Positions 42,315 to 51,602 are shown, numbered from the stretch's first letter. The stretch: DNA of 64,000 nucleotides from Anaerolineaceae bacterium UBA1415 (GCA_002305635.1 DBPR01000020.1:1-64000), one strand, 5' to 3'. Notes: generated from the letters alone by a model not told the origin. A program made the numbers and translations.

Positions 42315-42950
42315 ATGTCTGATTTTTTGAACGACGACCTTTCTGACGGCAAGGATTTGACGGAAAACGCAACTCCTGCTCCTCAGGAGGCGCAGGGATC
42401 CCAGCCTGAGGATGATGGCTCCAATGACAACCGTAATTGGTATGTCATCCATTGTTACTCGGGTTATGAGAACAAGGTGCGCAAGAACCTCGAACAACGC
42501 ATCGAGACCATGGGCATGAAGAACAAGATATTTGAGGTCGTCATTCCCACACAAGAAGAGATCGAAGTTCGTGATGGTAAACGCCGCACTGTGGAACGCC
42601 ATGTTTTTCCGGGCTACGTCCTGGTGAATATGATCCTGGAAGAAGATTCCTGGTTTGTCGTCCGCAATACCCCTGGCGTAACCGGTTTTGTGGGCATGGG
42701 CGATGAGCCGACGCCGTTGCGCTCTGAGGAAATGGCTGGCATTTTGCGCCGTATGGAAAATGAGGCCCCGACTTATAAGGTCACTTATAAACAGGGCGAC
42801 CGTGTTCGCATCGTGGATGGTCCTTTCAATGACTTCCGCGGTATTGTGGACGAAATTAATATGGAACGCTCGAAGATTCGCGTTATGGTGAACTTCTTTG
42901 GGCGAGAAACTCCTGTGGAACTCGATTTTCTGCAGGTTGAGAAAGCGTAA
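42315..42950 (+). CDS. nusG: Transcription termination/antitermination factor NusG
   Basis: A 211-residue NusG. Residues 1-40 form an acidic, disordered-looking extension absent from E. coli NusG. The NGN domain starts at NWYVIHCYSGYENKV and includes FPGYVLVNM and NTPGVTGFVG. The KOW domain begins GDRVRIVDGPFNDFRG. It links RNA polymerase to Rho or ribosome. Start ATG at 42315 follows AGAGAGACC; a shorter start is possible, but no internal ATG suits the NGN domain. Confidence 0.95.
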   Translation: MSDFLNDDLSDGKDLTENATPAPQEAQGSQPEDDGSNDNRNWYVIHCYSGYENKVRKNLEQRIETMGMKNKIFEVVIPTQEEIEVRDGKRRTVERHVFPGYVLVNMILEEDSWFVVRNTPGVTGFVGMGDEPTPLRSEEMAGILRRMENEAPTYKVTYKQGDRVRIVDGPFNDFRGIVDEINMERSKIRVMVNFFGRETPVELDFLQVEKA

Positions 42951-42971
42951 ACCGGAGCGATCCGGAAATTT

Positions 42972-43002
42972 GTGGGAGGGCTAAAGAGCCCGATAGCACC
43001 AC
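42972..43002 (+). promoter_or_regulatory. Candidate L1-binding leader before rplK
   Basis: GTGGGAGGG ... GCCCG ... CCAC forms a two-part stem (GTGG/CCAC with inner GGG/CCC) ending just before the AAGGAG of rplK. A near copy lies before rplA. In other bacteria ribosomal protein L1 represses the rplK-rplA operon by binding a site of this kind. Confidence 0.65.
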
Positions 43003-43017
43003 CAAGGAGATTTATCT

Positions 43018-43446
43018 GTGGCAAAGAAAGTAAAAGCAATAGTAAGACTGCAAATTCAAGCCGGTAAAGCAAACCCGGCACCCCCGATCGGCCCAGCGTT
43101 GGCACCTCACGGCGTCAACATCATGGCTTTCTGCAAGGACTACAACGCCCGCACGAGCAATCGCATGGGCGAGATCATCCCTGCTGATATCACCATCTTC
43201 ATGGATGGTTCGTTCAAGTTTGAGCTGAAATCCCCGCCTGCCGCGATCATGATCAAAAAGGCGGCCGGTGTGGCCAAGGGTTCGGCCAATCCCCGTGCCG
43301 AAAGCGTTGGTCAGGTCACCAAAGCTCAGCTGAAAGAAATTGCTGAAGTTAAGTATAAGGACATGAACGCCAACGATATCGAAGCTGCCGTCCGCCAGTT
43401 GGAAGGCACTGCTCGTAACATGGGCATCAAGGTCGTCGAAAAGTAA
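43018..43446 (+). CDS. rplK: 50S ribosomal protein L11
   Basis: A 142-residue protein starting with GTG at 43018 after CAAGGAG. IVRLQIQAGKANPAPPIGPA and MAFCKDYNART are diagnostic, and the C-terminal rRNA-binding domain follows. It forms the GTPase-associated centre stalk base. The Arg/Lys-rich motif and the full length are intact. Confidence 0.97.
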   Translation: MAKKVKAIVRLQIQAGKANPAPPIGPALAPHGVNIMAFCKDYNARTSNRMGEIIPADITIFMDGSFKFELKSPPAAIMIKKAAGVAKGSANPRAESVGQVTKAQLKEIAEVKYKDMNANDIEAAVRQLEGTARNMGIKVVEK

Positions 43447-43462
43447 TCAGGAATATAGCAAA

Positions 43463-43493
43463 GTGGGAGGGTCAGGACGCCCGCAGGAACCAC
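43463..43493 (+). promoter_or_regulatory. Candidate L1-binding leader before rplA
   Basis: GTGGGAGGG ... GCCCG ... ACCAC, followed by AAAGGAG. It matches the element before rplK at 9 of 9 leading bases and in the GCCCG block, while the loop bases differ. Confidence 0.65.
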
Positions 43494-43505
43494 AAAGGAG
43501 TTTAA

Positions 43506-44228
43506 ATGTCTAAAAAAGGAAAGAATTTTGTAAACGCCAAACAAAAGATCGAGGCGGAAAAGGTTTATACCCCTAAAGAAGCCATCGAAATGGTCAAAGA
43601 ACTTGCCTTCGCGAAGTTTGATGAGACCGTAGAGATCCACCTGCGCACTGGTTTGGACCCCCGCCAGGCTGATCAGCAGGTTCGTGATGTCTGTGTTTTG
43701 CCCAAAGGATTGGGTAAGACCGTGCGGATTCTGGTTTTCGCCCAGGGCGAAGCTGCCGCCGCCGCCCGTGCTGCCGGTGCTGATTTCGTAGCCGAAACCG
43801 ATGAAGACCTGGCCCGCATCCAGGGTGGTTACACCGATTTTGATGTGGCCGTTGGTACGATGGATATGATGGGCAAGGTTGGCCGTTTGGGCCGCGTTTT
43901 GGGCCCCCGCAACCTCATGCCTAACCCCAAGGCCGGTACCGTTGTGCAGCCTGGCGATATTGTTCAGGCGATTGAGACCGCCAAAGCCGGTCGTGTTGAG
44001 TTCAGACTCGACAAAAGCGCCAACATTCACGTCCCGTTGGGCAAGGTTTCCTTCAGTGTGAACGATCTCTACGAGAACATGGCCGCATTGACTACCGCTG
44101 TTCGTAAGGCACGCCCAAGCGGCGCCAAGGGCTCCTTTATTAAGAGAGTTACCCTGGCCTCGACCATGGGCCCTGGCATCAAAGTGGATGTCAACTCCGC
44201 CATGAACATGGAGACCGAACAGGTCTAA
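43506..44228 (+). CDS. rplA: 50S ribosomal protein L1
   Basis: A 240-residue L1-stalk protein that also acts as translational repressor. The opening SKKGKNFVNAKQKIEAEKVY, the LGRVLGPRNLMPNPKAGTV signature and the final GPGIKVDVN are typical. The start follows AAAGGAG. A strong terminator comes 20 bases after the stop, so the operon ends here and rplJ-rplL must be located elsewhere. Confidence 0.97.
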   Translation: MSKKGKNFVNAKQKIEAEKVYTPKEAIEMVKELAFAKFDETVEIHLRTGLDPRQADQQVRDVCVLPKGLGKTVRILVFAQGEAAAAARAAGADFVAETDEDLARIQGGYTDFDVAVGTMDMMGKVGRLGRVLGPRNLMPNPKAGTVVQPGDIVQAIETAKAGRVEFRLDKSANIHVPLGKVSFSVNDLYENMAALTTAVRKARPSGAKGSFIKRVTLASTMGPGIKVDVNSAMNMETEQV

Positions 44229-44248
44229 GGTTTTCTGAATTAAAAACA

Positions 44249-44284
44249 GACCCCTGTGATAACGCTATCCAGGGGTCTTTTGTT
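44249..44284 (+). terminator. Terminator after rplA
   Basis: GACCCCTG (44249-44256) pairs with CAGGGGTC (44270-44277), followed by TTTTGTT. Confidence 0.9.
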
Positions 44285-44305
44285 AATTAGATGCCTTTGA
44301 ATCTG

Positions 44306-44668
44306 TCAGTATTTGAAGTTGATTCTGGTAGTATCAATCCATAACGTAGCAGCCCCTGCATTTTGCGCGTAGATATAACACCCTTGCTTGTTGGGTGACA
44401 ATTTCAGATTTTTCCCCAGGAATAATGTTGAATGACTTTCTTTTTTTACCGGGTTTCCACCAATGCCTTGTTGGTAAGCCGTCCTGCAGTTTGTAACAGT
44501 TATTCCAGGGATCCCCGTTTTTTGTGCTTTTAGGTGTTGATCGTTCGGATGAATGGTAACCATTCTTAAGCTCGACCGGATATACCTTGACGGGCTATCA
44601 TGGCGGTTTTCCCTTTGTGTGATACACGATGAGAAAACAACCGACACCCTTAAATATGCTTTGACCAT
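44306..44668 (-). CDS. Possible hypothetical protein
   Basis: A 120-codon frame in the 494-base gap between rplA and the glycosyltransferase. The C-terminal half (residues 55-120) has a strand-like, polar pattern with two cysteines that could belong to a secreted protein or be the end of a decayed one. The N-terminal 50 residues look random. No signal peptide and no ribosome site at the ATG. I do not recognise it, and it may be non-coding; apart from it I see nothing certain in this gap. Confidence 0.25.
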   Translation of the reverse strand: MVKAYLRVSVVFSSCITQRENRHDSPSRYIRSSLRMVTIHPNDQHLKAQKTGIPGITVTNCRTAYQQGIGGNPVKKESHSTLFLGKNLKLSPNKQGCYIYAQNAGAATLWIDTTRINFKY

Positions 44669-44722
44669 GATAGAATGACAAGGAATTAATCTTGAGTTTA
44701 GTGGTTAACCGAGTGTGGTTTT

Positions 44723-46336
44723 ATGGAGAATGAGGATCGGGTTGCGGAAAAGATGAATAAGAGATCTGAAAGATGGAAGGTCTTATTGATCGCGCTGGGG
44801 ATATTCTTCGTTGCCCTGGTTGTGCGCATGGTTGGCCTGAAATTCGGTTTTCCACTCTTCACCCATCCGGATGAAGGTTATCTGATGGGGACTTTGCGAT
44901 ATATGAGCGCTGCTAAGGGCTTGAACCCCGGAACTTATATTTATCCGGCTTTCCCCAGCCTCTATTCCCGCTATTTCGTCATTAACGGACTAAGCATCTA
45001 TAAATTAGGGGGGGATTATGCCCTGTTCTATGGGCAGGCTCTCTTTTCCTTCTATTATGTTTCCAGGCTGATGACCGCGGTTCAAGGCGCATTGCTCGCG
45101 GTTGTGGCCTGGTTCATTGGTCGAAGCTACAAAAAGTTTGATTTCTCCTGGCCGGCAGCCGTTTTGTTCACTTTTTACCCACCTTTTGTTCTCCATTCTC
45201 ATTATGTGACCGTTGATATCCCGCTGACGCTTTATGTCATGCTTGTGCTCCTTTTCAGTCTGAATTACCTTTTGAGCGATAAGAAACACTGGTTGGTTTT
45301 GGCGAGCTTGATGGTGTCGGTCGCTGCCATGGAGAAGTATCCGGGGATTCTTTCCATTGGGATCGTCCTGGTCACGATAGGAGTTCAGGCTTTCAGAGAT
45401 AATAAAAAAGGTGAATCACCGCAATGGCGTTTTTTTTGGAAAACAACCGCGATCAGTCTTTTGGTGATCATCGTGGGGATAGCGCTGATCGGTCTGCCAA
45501 TGATAAGGAATTTTGATATCGCCTGGAAACAGATCCTTCAGGAAGCCCGACCCAATCACCTTGGCTCGGATGGGCTTGGCTGGGGAGGCAATCTTCTTTA
45601 TTACCTCAAAGACTTCTATACAAATGCGGGAATTATTATTTGTATCCTGGCGGCTGTTGGGCTTGGGGCAGCAATACTGATAAAAGACCCCGCGGCTTTG
45701 CTCCTGCTCTTTGGAGGTGGATATTGGATTGCGCTGAGCGTGCTCTCGCTGCATCACAGCCGTTGGTCTTTGCCGATGATGACTACACCTTTGTTTTTGG
45801 CGGCTGTCGGAGCGAGCTTCCTTTGGCAAAAGGTCAGAGGGAAGACGGCTGGTAAAATCGCGCTCGCGGTTTTGTTGCTGATCGGTTTTGTCCCCATTGT
45901 TCTGAAAGGAACAATGACATCGGTGATGCTGACCTGGCAGGACACCCGCAACGAAGCTCTGCACTATATGCAGGAACACGGCCTGACGAATGATGTGACT
46001 CTCTCGGATGGGTATACCCCTTACAATCCGAACTACAGAAACGACATTTACGCGTTCGATTTTTCTGATCTGGGCGAAATAAAGTATATTGTTACTTCCT
46101 CTTTGATGAAGGACAGATTTATGGCTGAACCTGAGCGGTATGCAAGGGAAAATGCTTTTTATGAAAAAGTCAGGAGTCACGCGGTATTGATCAAGGATTT
46201 TCTGCCGAATCCGGAGCCTGTCTCAGTTCCCGATCAAGTCAGGGCCATTCTTGATTATCTGAACCGTCGATTCGGGGATAGCGAGGCTACTTATCTAACT
46301 GGCCCGAGGTTAGAGATTTACAAACTGAAAGAATAA
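44723..46336 (+). CDS. Membrane glycosyltransferase, PMT/ArnT (GT-C fold) superfamily
   Basis: A 537-residue integral membrane protein with about 11-12 hydrophobic helices. The first extracytoplasmic loop contains FTHPDEGYLMGTLRYM, where the Asp-Glu pair corresponds to the catalytic acidic motif of GT-C enzymes using polyprenyl-phosphate sugars. A soluble C-terminal region (about 410-537) follows. It would transfer a sugar to protein or envelope glycan outside the membrane. The start at 44723 lacks a clear ribosome site; an ATG ten codons later is an alternative. Acceptor and sugar unknown. Confidence 0.75.
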   Translation: MENEDRVAEKMNKRSERWKVLLIALGIFFVALVVRMVGLKFGFPLFTHPDEGYLMGTLRYMSAAKGLNPGTYIYPAFPSLYSRYFVINGLSIYKLGGDYALFYGQALFSFYYVSRLMTAVQGALLAVVAWFIGRSYKKFDFSWPAAVLFTFYPPFVLHSHYVTVDIPLTLYVMLVLLFSLNYLLSDKKHWLVLASLMVSVAAMEKYPGILSIGIVLVTIGVQAFRDNKKGESPQWRFFWKTTAISLLVIIVGIALIGLPMIRNFDIAWKQILQEARPNHLGSDGLGWGGNLLYYLKDFYTNAGIIICILAAVGLGAAILIKDPAALLLLFGGGYWIALSVLSLHHSRWSLPMMTTPLFLAAVGASFLWQKVRGKTAGKIALAVLLLIGFVPIVLKGTMTSVMLTWQDTRNEALHYMQEHGLTNDVTLSDGYTPYNPNYRNDIYAFDFSDLGEIKYIVTSSLMKDRFMAEPERYARENAFYEKVRSHAVLIKDFLPNPEPVSVPDQVRAILDYLNRRFGDSEATYLTGPRLEIYKLKE

Positions 46337-46494
46337 CCGGGAAGACCTTTCTCTACGTTGTAGATTGAAGAGGTAAAGTTTGGATATAATACTTTATCAG
46401 CTCCTCCATTTAATGGAGGTCTGATTTCGTGTCAAGCTGTTTTACATGACTGAAAATTTTTGTGATTTCCTGATAATCTGAAAGGAAGGTGAAT

Positions 46495-47148
46495 ATGGAT
46501 CTGAAAAAGAGGATCGAAAGGTTCAAAGAACTGGAATATGAGTTCAACAAGGATTTTTACCAGGAGTTGAAAGAAGGGCAGGAGCCGCACACGCTTTTTA
46601 TCGGCTGTTCGGATTCAAGAGTGGACGCAGAAACGCTGTTTCAGGCCAAACCAGGTGAGATCTTCCAGATGAGGAATGTCGCCAATATTGTGCCCAGGGA
46701 AGAAGAGCCGGACACTCACCCCTCGGTGGTTTCGGCCATTGAATATTCCATTAAAATCCTGAAGGTCAAAAACCTGATCGTTTGCGGGCATTCCAACTGC
46801 GGCGGCTGCGCGGCGATCCGGAAGCTGGAAGATTATAAGGAGCTTCTCCCGTATACCAGTGAGTGGATCGCTCAAAGCGTGTCGATTTCCAACTATATTG
46901 ACCAGAAGTACCCGGATATGAAGGAAGAAGATAAGGTCATCATGCTCGAAAAGCTGAATGCGGTCCAACAGCTGGATAATCTCATGACCTATGAGTTTGT
47001 CAGGGAAAGGGTCGCATCAGGGGAGCTAAACCTGCAGGCGTATTATTACGATATCGGCACCGGCGGGATTTCTGTCTATGACTATGACAGCGTATTTTCG
47101 GATATGATCGAAGAAATCACCCTGAGCCGGAAGCCTTTGGTGGAATAG
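46495..47148 (+). CDS. Beta-class carbonic anhydrase
   Basis: Interconverts CO2 and bicarbonate. The 217-residue protein shows the zinc ligands Cys38 (GCSDSR, with Asp40/Arg42 as the catalytic dyad), His99 and Cys102 (CGHSNCGGC). Length and motifs match the plant-type/Can clade. The ATG at 46495 after GGAAGGTGA is preferred over a GTG two codons earlier. A -10-like TATAAT lies at about 46384. It probably supplies bicarbonate for carboxylations; the gene stands alone. Confidence 0.93.
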   Translation: MDLKKRIERFKELEYEFNKDFYQELKEGQEPHTLFIGCSDSRVDAETLFQAKPGEIFQMRNVANIVPREEEPDTHPSVVSAIEYSIKILKVKNLIVCGHSNCGGCAAIRKLEDYKELLPYTSEWIAQSVSISNYIDQKYPDMKEEDKVIMLEKLNAVQQLDNLMTYEFVRERVASGELNLQAYYYDIGTGGISVYDYDSVFSDMIEEITLSRKPLVE

Positions 47149-47306
47149 AACTAAAAGTCACCTGTCTTTCCTGTTGATAATCTTATGTAGTAACCGATTG
47201 CGTTTGTCAGGTGAACATTTCCCAACGCTTCGTAATTGGGGAAAAGTTGAGATTGAAATCATCCATTATTTTGGCAATTTCAATCTGCTGTTATGCTTTC
47301 ATTTAA

Positions 47307-47399
47307 CCTCTCACTTTGGTAACCAGAGTAGTCAGTCCGCCCTTTGGGCACCTTCTCCCGCCCCCTGGGAAAGCACCACGGGCAGGTGAGAAGGCTTGG
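47307..47399. repeat. Long copy of the CCTTCTCC/GGAGAAGG element with nested hairpin
   Basis: In the 359-base gap before the next gene: CTCACTTTGGTAACCAGAGT with AGTCAGTCCGCCC, then the arm CACCTTCTCCC, an inner CCCTGGGAAAGCACCACGGG hairpin, then GAGAAGGCTT. The inner loop GGAAAGCACC matches the reverse complement of the loop at 5387-5397. The rest of the gap holds no gene. Confidence 0.65.
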
Positions 47400-47507
47400 T
47401 TTCTGACGAATCGCAACGATTTTATAATACAAGGTTGAGATTAAGAGTTGAACTTGAATTTGCAGTCAACTTTTGATCCGACCTCGAACAAAAATGTTTG
47501 AACAAGG

Positions 47508-49133
47508 TCATTCTTCCTGCAGCACGTAAAGCTCTTCTAAACCCATGCCGAATGTCCCCTCCACGACACCAACCATCAACTTAATTGAATAATGATATAT
47601 ATCGTGGGCATCCGTTATTGCTGGATCGTTAATAGCCTTTTTGAAGTACTGCTCGACTGTTAAATCCTTATCGCTGCACCATATGTCGATCAGCTCGTTG
47701 GCGTCGATCAAAAAATGGTATTCCGCACCACCGCCGTTGTTGTCATCGGCTTTCACTGTGAACTTTTTCTCATTAATATAGTAGGTAACTACAACGCGAT
47801 ATTCTTCACTCAATGGCGTGTAAAAGCGCACCTCACCACCACCGCCCTCCCATGGTTCCTGTTTGGGATCATGTATTGAAACATCGAAATATTCTCCTGG
47901 TCCATTATGAACGTACAGCCAGCCTTGAACCTCCTTGCTTTCAACGAAACCCAGACTCGTCAGTGATATCTTCTCGGCAGGTGGCTGGAATGGCAGCTGG
48001 AATAATTGATTGGCAGTCATGCCAAAGGTACTTTTCAGCGCGTTGGTATGGAAACGAATGGGCACGAGCAGAAGGTCTTCGTCTTCGCTGGCGTCAGGGA
48101 ATATCGCGCGGATGTGTCCCTCGAGACTGTCCCGGTTCTCAAACAAGTTTTCGCTGCCTTCAGCAAAGTTATAAACATAGTTCACTACCATTTCGCCATC
48201 CAGAACAGCTAAAACTACATAAACGTTTTGCTCTGGATAGTAACCAATATCAACTTTATAAGCTTCCCCTCCGAAAACCACCCTGAGGCAGTTTTGCGTC
48301 CAATCCTCCCCGGAAAGCCCCCATTCCTCATGGTTGAGGCGCACATCAATATTCTCGCCCCAATATTCAGCCTGGTGTCTTTCATCGTTCATGGTAAACC
48401 CAAGCTCAGAAAGACTTGACGGTATAACGAAATCCTTGTTTTCGAGATTGGAGTAAATAGCTGACAATGGAGAATAGTTTAGCGCGCAGCCTGCCAGGTG
48501 GAGCAATTTCAGGTTTGTCAGGTTGGCAAGTGGTGTCGCGTCCGTGATCGTCGAATTGTTCAACATGAGAATTTCAAGGTTGGTGAGATTGGCGAGCGAG
48601 CTGTAATCCTGCGCCTCACAGTCGGTCAGGATCAACAGTTTGAGACCCGTCAAGCTGGCAAGCGGCGCGATATCAGCGATCGGGTTGGCGCTCAGCACCA
48701 GCGAAGTGAGCCTGGTGAGCTCCGCAAGCGGTGTGAGGTCAGTGATCTCGTGATCGGAGAGATCGAGATGTTCGAGGTTTTTGAAGTGTTCCAGGCCGCC
48801 AATATCGCGGATAGGCTTTTTGTCTGGAAAAAACTGATGCCACTCAAAGCCAAGATCAAGCGCTGTCACAGCTTCGGCTTCTGCGGTGGTAATGCCGCCC
48901 ATGGGTTTACCAAGAGCAGCGCAGACCATAGCTTCTAATGTCGGGTCGGCAAAAACGACCATTTCCTGAGGTTTTGAGGTGGGCTCTACGATGGTCTGTT
49001 CTGCAAGTGGGGTTGAATCTGCCACGGTGGTTTCCAATTGTAAATTATTGGACTGTTCAGCGGGAAGAGATGAACAGGACGCGAGTGAGACGATCATGAA
49101 AATTAAAAGAAATATTGGAAGAATCTTGTTCAT
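47508..49133 (-). CDS. Leucine-rich-repeat lipoprotein, internalin-like
   Basis: A 541-residue exported protein. Signal peptide with lipobox SLASC (Cys20), a linker with Pro/Thr/Glu, then about six leucine-rich repeats (residues 90-240) of the internalin type: repeated (T/N)LTxLxxLxLxxNxIxDIxPLAxLT units of about 22 residues. The C-terminal 300 residues are an unassigned domain with acidic, aromatic-rich strands. Likely a membrane-anchored surface protein mediating protein contact. The ATG at 49133 follows GAGAGAAAAAG. Function unknown. Confidence 0.75.
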   Translation of the reverse strand: MNKILPIFLLIFMIVSLASCSSLPAEQSNNLQLETTVADSTPLAEQTIVEPTSKPQEMVVFADPTLEAMVCAALGKPMGGITTAEAEAVTALDLGFEWHQFFPDKKPIRDIGGLEHFKNLEHLDLSDHEITDLTPLAELTRLTSLVLSANPIADIAPLASLTGLKLLILTDCEAQDYSSLANLTNLEILMLNNSTITDATPLANLTNLKLLHLAGCALNYSPLSAIYSNLENKDFVIPSSLSELGFTMNDERHQAEYWGENIDVRLNHEEWGLSGEDWTQNCLRVVFGGEAYKVDIGYYPEQNVYVVLAVLDGEMVVNYVYNFAEGSENLFENRDSLEGHIRAIFPDASEDEDLLLVPIRFHTNALKSTFGMTANQLFQLPFQPPAEKISLTSLGFVESKEVQGWLYVHNGPGEYFDVSIHDPKQEPWEGGGGEVRFYTPLSEEYRVVVTYYINEKKFTVKADDNNGGGAEYHFLIDANELIDIWCSDKDLTVEQYFKKAINDPAITDAHDIYHYSIKLMVGVVEGTFGMGLEELYVLQEE

Positions 49134-49357
49134 CTTTTTCTCTCTTTTTTATGATGGCAATCCATCAGCGGGTGGTATGATTTTCATCATAAATTATAAT
49201 CCTACAAACAAAAAAATCCAAGAAGTTGTGTAATCAATATAAAAACAATTTAATTCTGACTTGGTCTCTCTTTCAAGCCAGAACAGAAGTTTTACTTATC
49301 CACACGAACGTAAATCTTCTTTTCAATATATGGCTCATCAGGGGTAAACTTAAGCGT

Positions 49358-49915
49358 ATGATCACAGCTATCGCGTTTGATTTCACCGAAGTTTTGTTTA
49401 CCCTTGATCCTGAGGTTCGGCTCACTGCGGAGGAGTGGAAAATCTTCGAGGGTTTTGGCTTGTTCTATCCGGATGCTGTATTTTTAGCTCATTTCGCTCA
49501 GGAGCTGGGCGTGAGCGAGGCGCGGGTCGAAGTGGAGGTGCGAAGGCTGGTTGCCAGTATCTATCTGCTCAAGGAGCCGGATCTGTTTGAGAAGATCCCG
49601 CGCTTTAAATTCGCGGCGGCGACCAATCACCTCTCATACATGGTGGACTACTTTTTTACCCTGCCGATCTCGAAGCATTTTTGCGCGGCGGTAAGCTCAG
49701 GAGAGCTTGGCTTTGAGAAGCCTGACCCGGAATTTTATGAGCGCGTGGCTGCCAGGCTGGACGAAGAGCCCAGAAACATCCTCTTTATCGATGACCGGCT
49801 CGAGAACTGCCAGGGCGCGGCTGCCTGCGGCATGCGGGTCTTGCATCATGACCCTTTGCAATCTCTTTCCACGGAGATCAATCAATATTTACGTGATTTT
49901 GAGGAGAATAAATAA
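49358..49915 (+). CDS. HAD-superfamily hydrolase, atypical motif I
   Basis: A 185-residue haloacid-dehalogenase-fold protein of the epoxide-hydrolase-N/HAD-IA type. Motif I is IAFDFTEVLFT: the nucleophile Asp is present, but the second Asp of DxD is Thr. Motif II (VSSGELGFEKPDPEFY, Ser and Lys) and motif IV (ILFIDDRLENCQGA) are intact. The Asp-to-Thr change argues against simple phosphatase activity. The start at 49358 is chosen because the strand carrying the nucleophile begins there; upstream codons look non-coding. The GNAT gene overlaps its stop by one base. Confidence 0.78.
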   Translation: MITAIAFDFTEVLFTLDPEVRLTAEEWKIFEGFGLFYPDAVFLAHFAQELGVSEARVEVEVRRLVASIYLLKEPDLFEKIPRFKFAAATNHLSYMVDYFFTLPISKHFCAAVSSGELGFEKPDPEFYERVAARLDEEPRNILFIDDRLENCQGAAACGMRVLHHDPLQSLSTEINQYLRDFEENK

Positions 49916-50442
49916 TGGAATTTCGGGAACTGGATCAGAGCTGGAAGGGCAAAACCTTTCTTTTCCGATATACAACAACGCATCATTATCGTGTGGAAAT
50001 AAAACATGCTGAAAATGAAATAACGCTGCAACTCAGAAGGGAAAAATTCCCTGAACCAGTCATAAAGAGCTTTGAAAGCGGTCTTTTTTCCTGTTGGTTG
50101 GAAAATCCCTGGGTCTTGGCAGTATTCGAGGGCGGTGAAATAATCGCGTTCATTGAGACCTCCGACGAAAGCTGGAATAACCGCCTGCGGATCGTTGACC
50201 TGTTGGTGGAGGAATCGCACCGTTATCAGGGGATTGGCAAAATTTTGATCTCGCGTGCCATTGAAAAAGCAAAAAAAGCCGGGCAGCGAGCGCTCGTACT
50301 TGAAACACAAAGCTGTAATGACCCTGCCATCCGTTTTTATCGTGCCTGCGGCTTTAAATTGATCGGCCTGGATGCCAATCACTATCAAAATGATGATGTC
50401 GAACGAGGCGAGGTGCGCCTTGAGTTTGGGCTGATGCTCTAA
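49915..50442 (+). CDS. GNAT-family N-acetyltransferase
   Basis: A 175-residue acetyltransferase resembling the streptothricin/RimI-type group. The acetyl-CoA loop is VEESHRYQGIGKILISRAIE (near 101-120), followed by LVLETQSCNDPAIRFYRACGF, with the catalytic-region Tyr. The start ATG shares a base with the TAA of the HAD gene, so the pair is translationally coupled and may act on one substrate. Substrate unknown. Confidence 0.82.
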   Translation: MEFRELDQSWKGKTFLFRYTTTHHYRVEIKHAENEITLQLRREKFPEPVIKSFESGLFSCWLENPWVLAVFEGGEIIAFIETSDESWNNRLRIVDLLVEESHRYQGIGKILISRAIEKAKKAGQRALVLETQSCNDPAIRFYRACGFKLIGLDANHYQNDDVERGEVRLEFGLML

Positions 50443-50448
50443 GTTCCC

Positions 50449-51435
50449 CTATTTCACCTGCTCGGGCTGATGGGGCTCGATCTGACCAATGCCAAATTTC
50501 TGGAACAATAAGGGGCTCCACCAGGAAACCCAGAAGCCGATCAGGCTGTAACGGATGAAGCGCAAAACCATGCTGAGCAGACCCATTTCCATTTGGAAAA
50601 GTTTGCCCAGGCCGGCATAGAGCGCGAAGACACCGACGATCCCGATCAGAAAACGGACGAGCTTCTGCCAGCTCCCCAGATGAGACTGAAGCACCCCTTT
50701 TTGGTGCAGCAAGATCGAAAAGCCAGCCAGCATGCCAAACCAAACGCCTGCGGTGGTCAGTGCTCCCTTCAGGTTCATCGGGTCGATCTCACCAGCAAGG
50801 GCAACCCATTCCGCGGGCACCTGCCAGGCGTTGGAAATTAATTTCACCAGGGCAGGCAGAAGGATCATCAGGAGCGCGCCGAGAGCTGTTAGCAGGAGCT
50901 TCTTTGAAAGAGATAGCTTGAGCAGGTTTCGACCGATGTTCTTTGAGTAATGGGCAAAGAGTGATACCGAAACCGCGCCTATGGCCCACCCGAGCAAGAC
51001 ATCGCTGATGAAATGCACGCCGAGGAAGATGCGCGATAGACCGATCAGGAAGATCATGATGCTCAGAATCCAGGTCGCGACAGTTTTGTCGTTCTCTTTG
51101 GCCGTCCAGCCCCAAACAGCAGCCGAATTTTGGGCATGACCTGAGGGCAGACCAAAGGAATCGTGAAACGCGCCAGGTTTGATCTTGTCGGAGAGCCAGT
51201 AAGGGCGGGGGCTTTTGAATATTATCTTGAAAAAGCTGTTGGTCGAAGCGCTCAACAGGAGCATAATCCCGATGCGCAAGCCAGCCAACGTGTTGACGCA
51301 CCAATAGACCAATGGCATGAAAAGCAGATAGAAGGTTTCGTCACCAAGAATGGTAACGGCTTTCCAGAAGGGCTGCATACTGGCCCCCCAGGACTGAAGT
51401 GTTTCAATGATTGGTAGTTCGAATTGGTGGATCAT
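50449..51435 (-). CDS. PAP2-family membrane phosphatase
   Basis: A 328-residue membrane protein with about eight helices. The three phosphatase motifs are present: KIIFKSPRP (K-x6-RP), GLPSGHAQNS (PSGH) and SRIFLGVHFISD (SR-x5-H-x3-D). Likely a lipid or undecaprenyl-pyrophosphate phosphatase facing outside; the extra C-terminal helices (180-328) make it longer than PgpB-type enzymes. AAGGAGCC precedes the ATG. Convergent with the GNAT gene, only six bases apart. Confidence 0.87.
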   Translation of the reverse strand: MIHQFELPIIETLQSWGASMQPFWKAVTILGDETFYLLFMPLVYWCVNTLAGLRIGIMLLLSASTNSFFKIIFKSPRPYWLSDKIKPGAFHDSFGLPSGHAQNSAAVWGWTAKENDKTVATWILSIMIFLIGLSRIFLGVHFISDVLLGWAIGAVSVSLFAHYSKNIGRNLLKLSLSKKLLLTALGALLMILLPALVKLISNAWQVPAEWVALAGEIDPMNLKGALTTAGVWFGMLAGFSILLHQKGVLQSHLGSWQKLVRFLIGIVGVFALYAGLGKLFQMEMGLLSMVLRFIRYSLIGFWVSWWSPLLFQKFGIGQIEPHQPEQVK

Positions 51436-51602
51436 GTTTGGCTCCTTATCTTGTCGTCATCCGAGATTATTATATAAGAAAATAGGTGCAGTTTTCGCTG
51501 TTGTCAATTTTACGTGAACGACATTTCGGGAATTTCTCCATTGAATTAGACATCGTAAAAAAGATATAAAAAGAGAGGCTATACTTTTTAAAGGAGCGAA
51601 TT

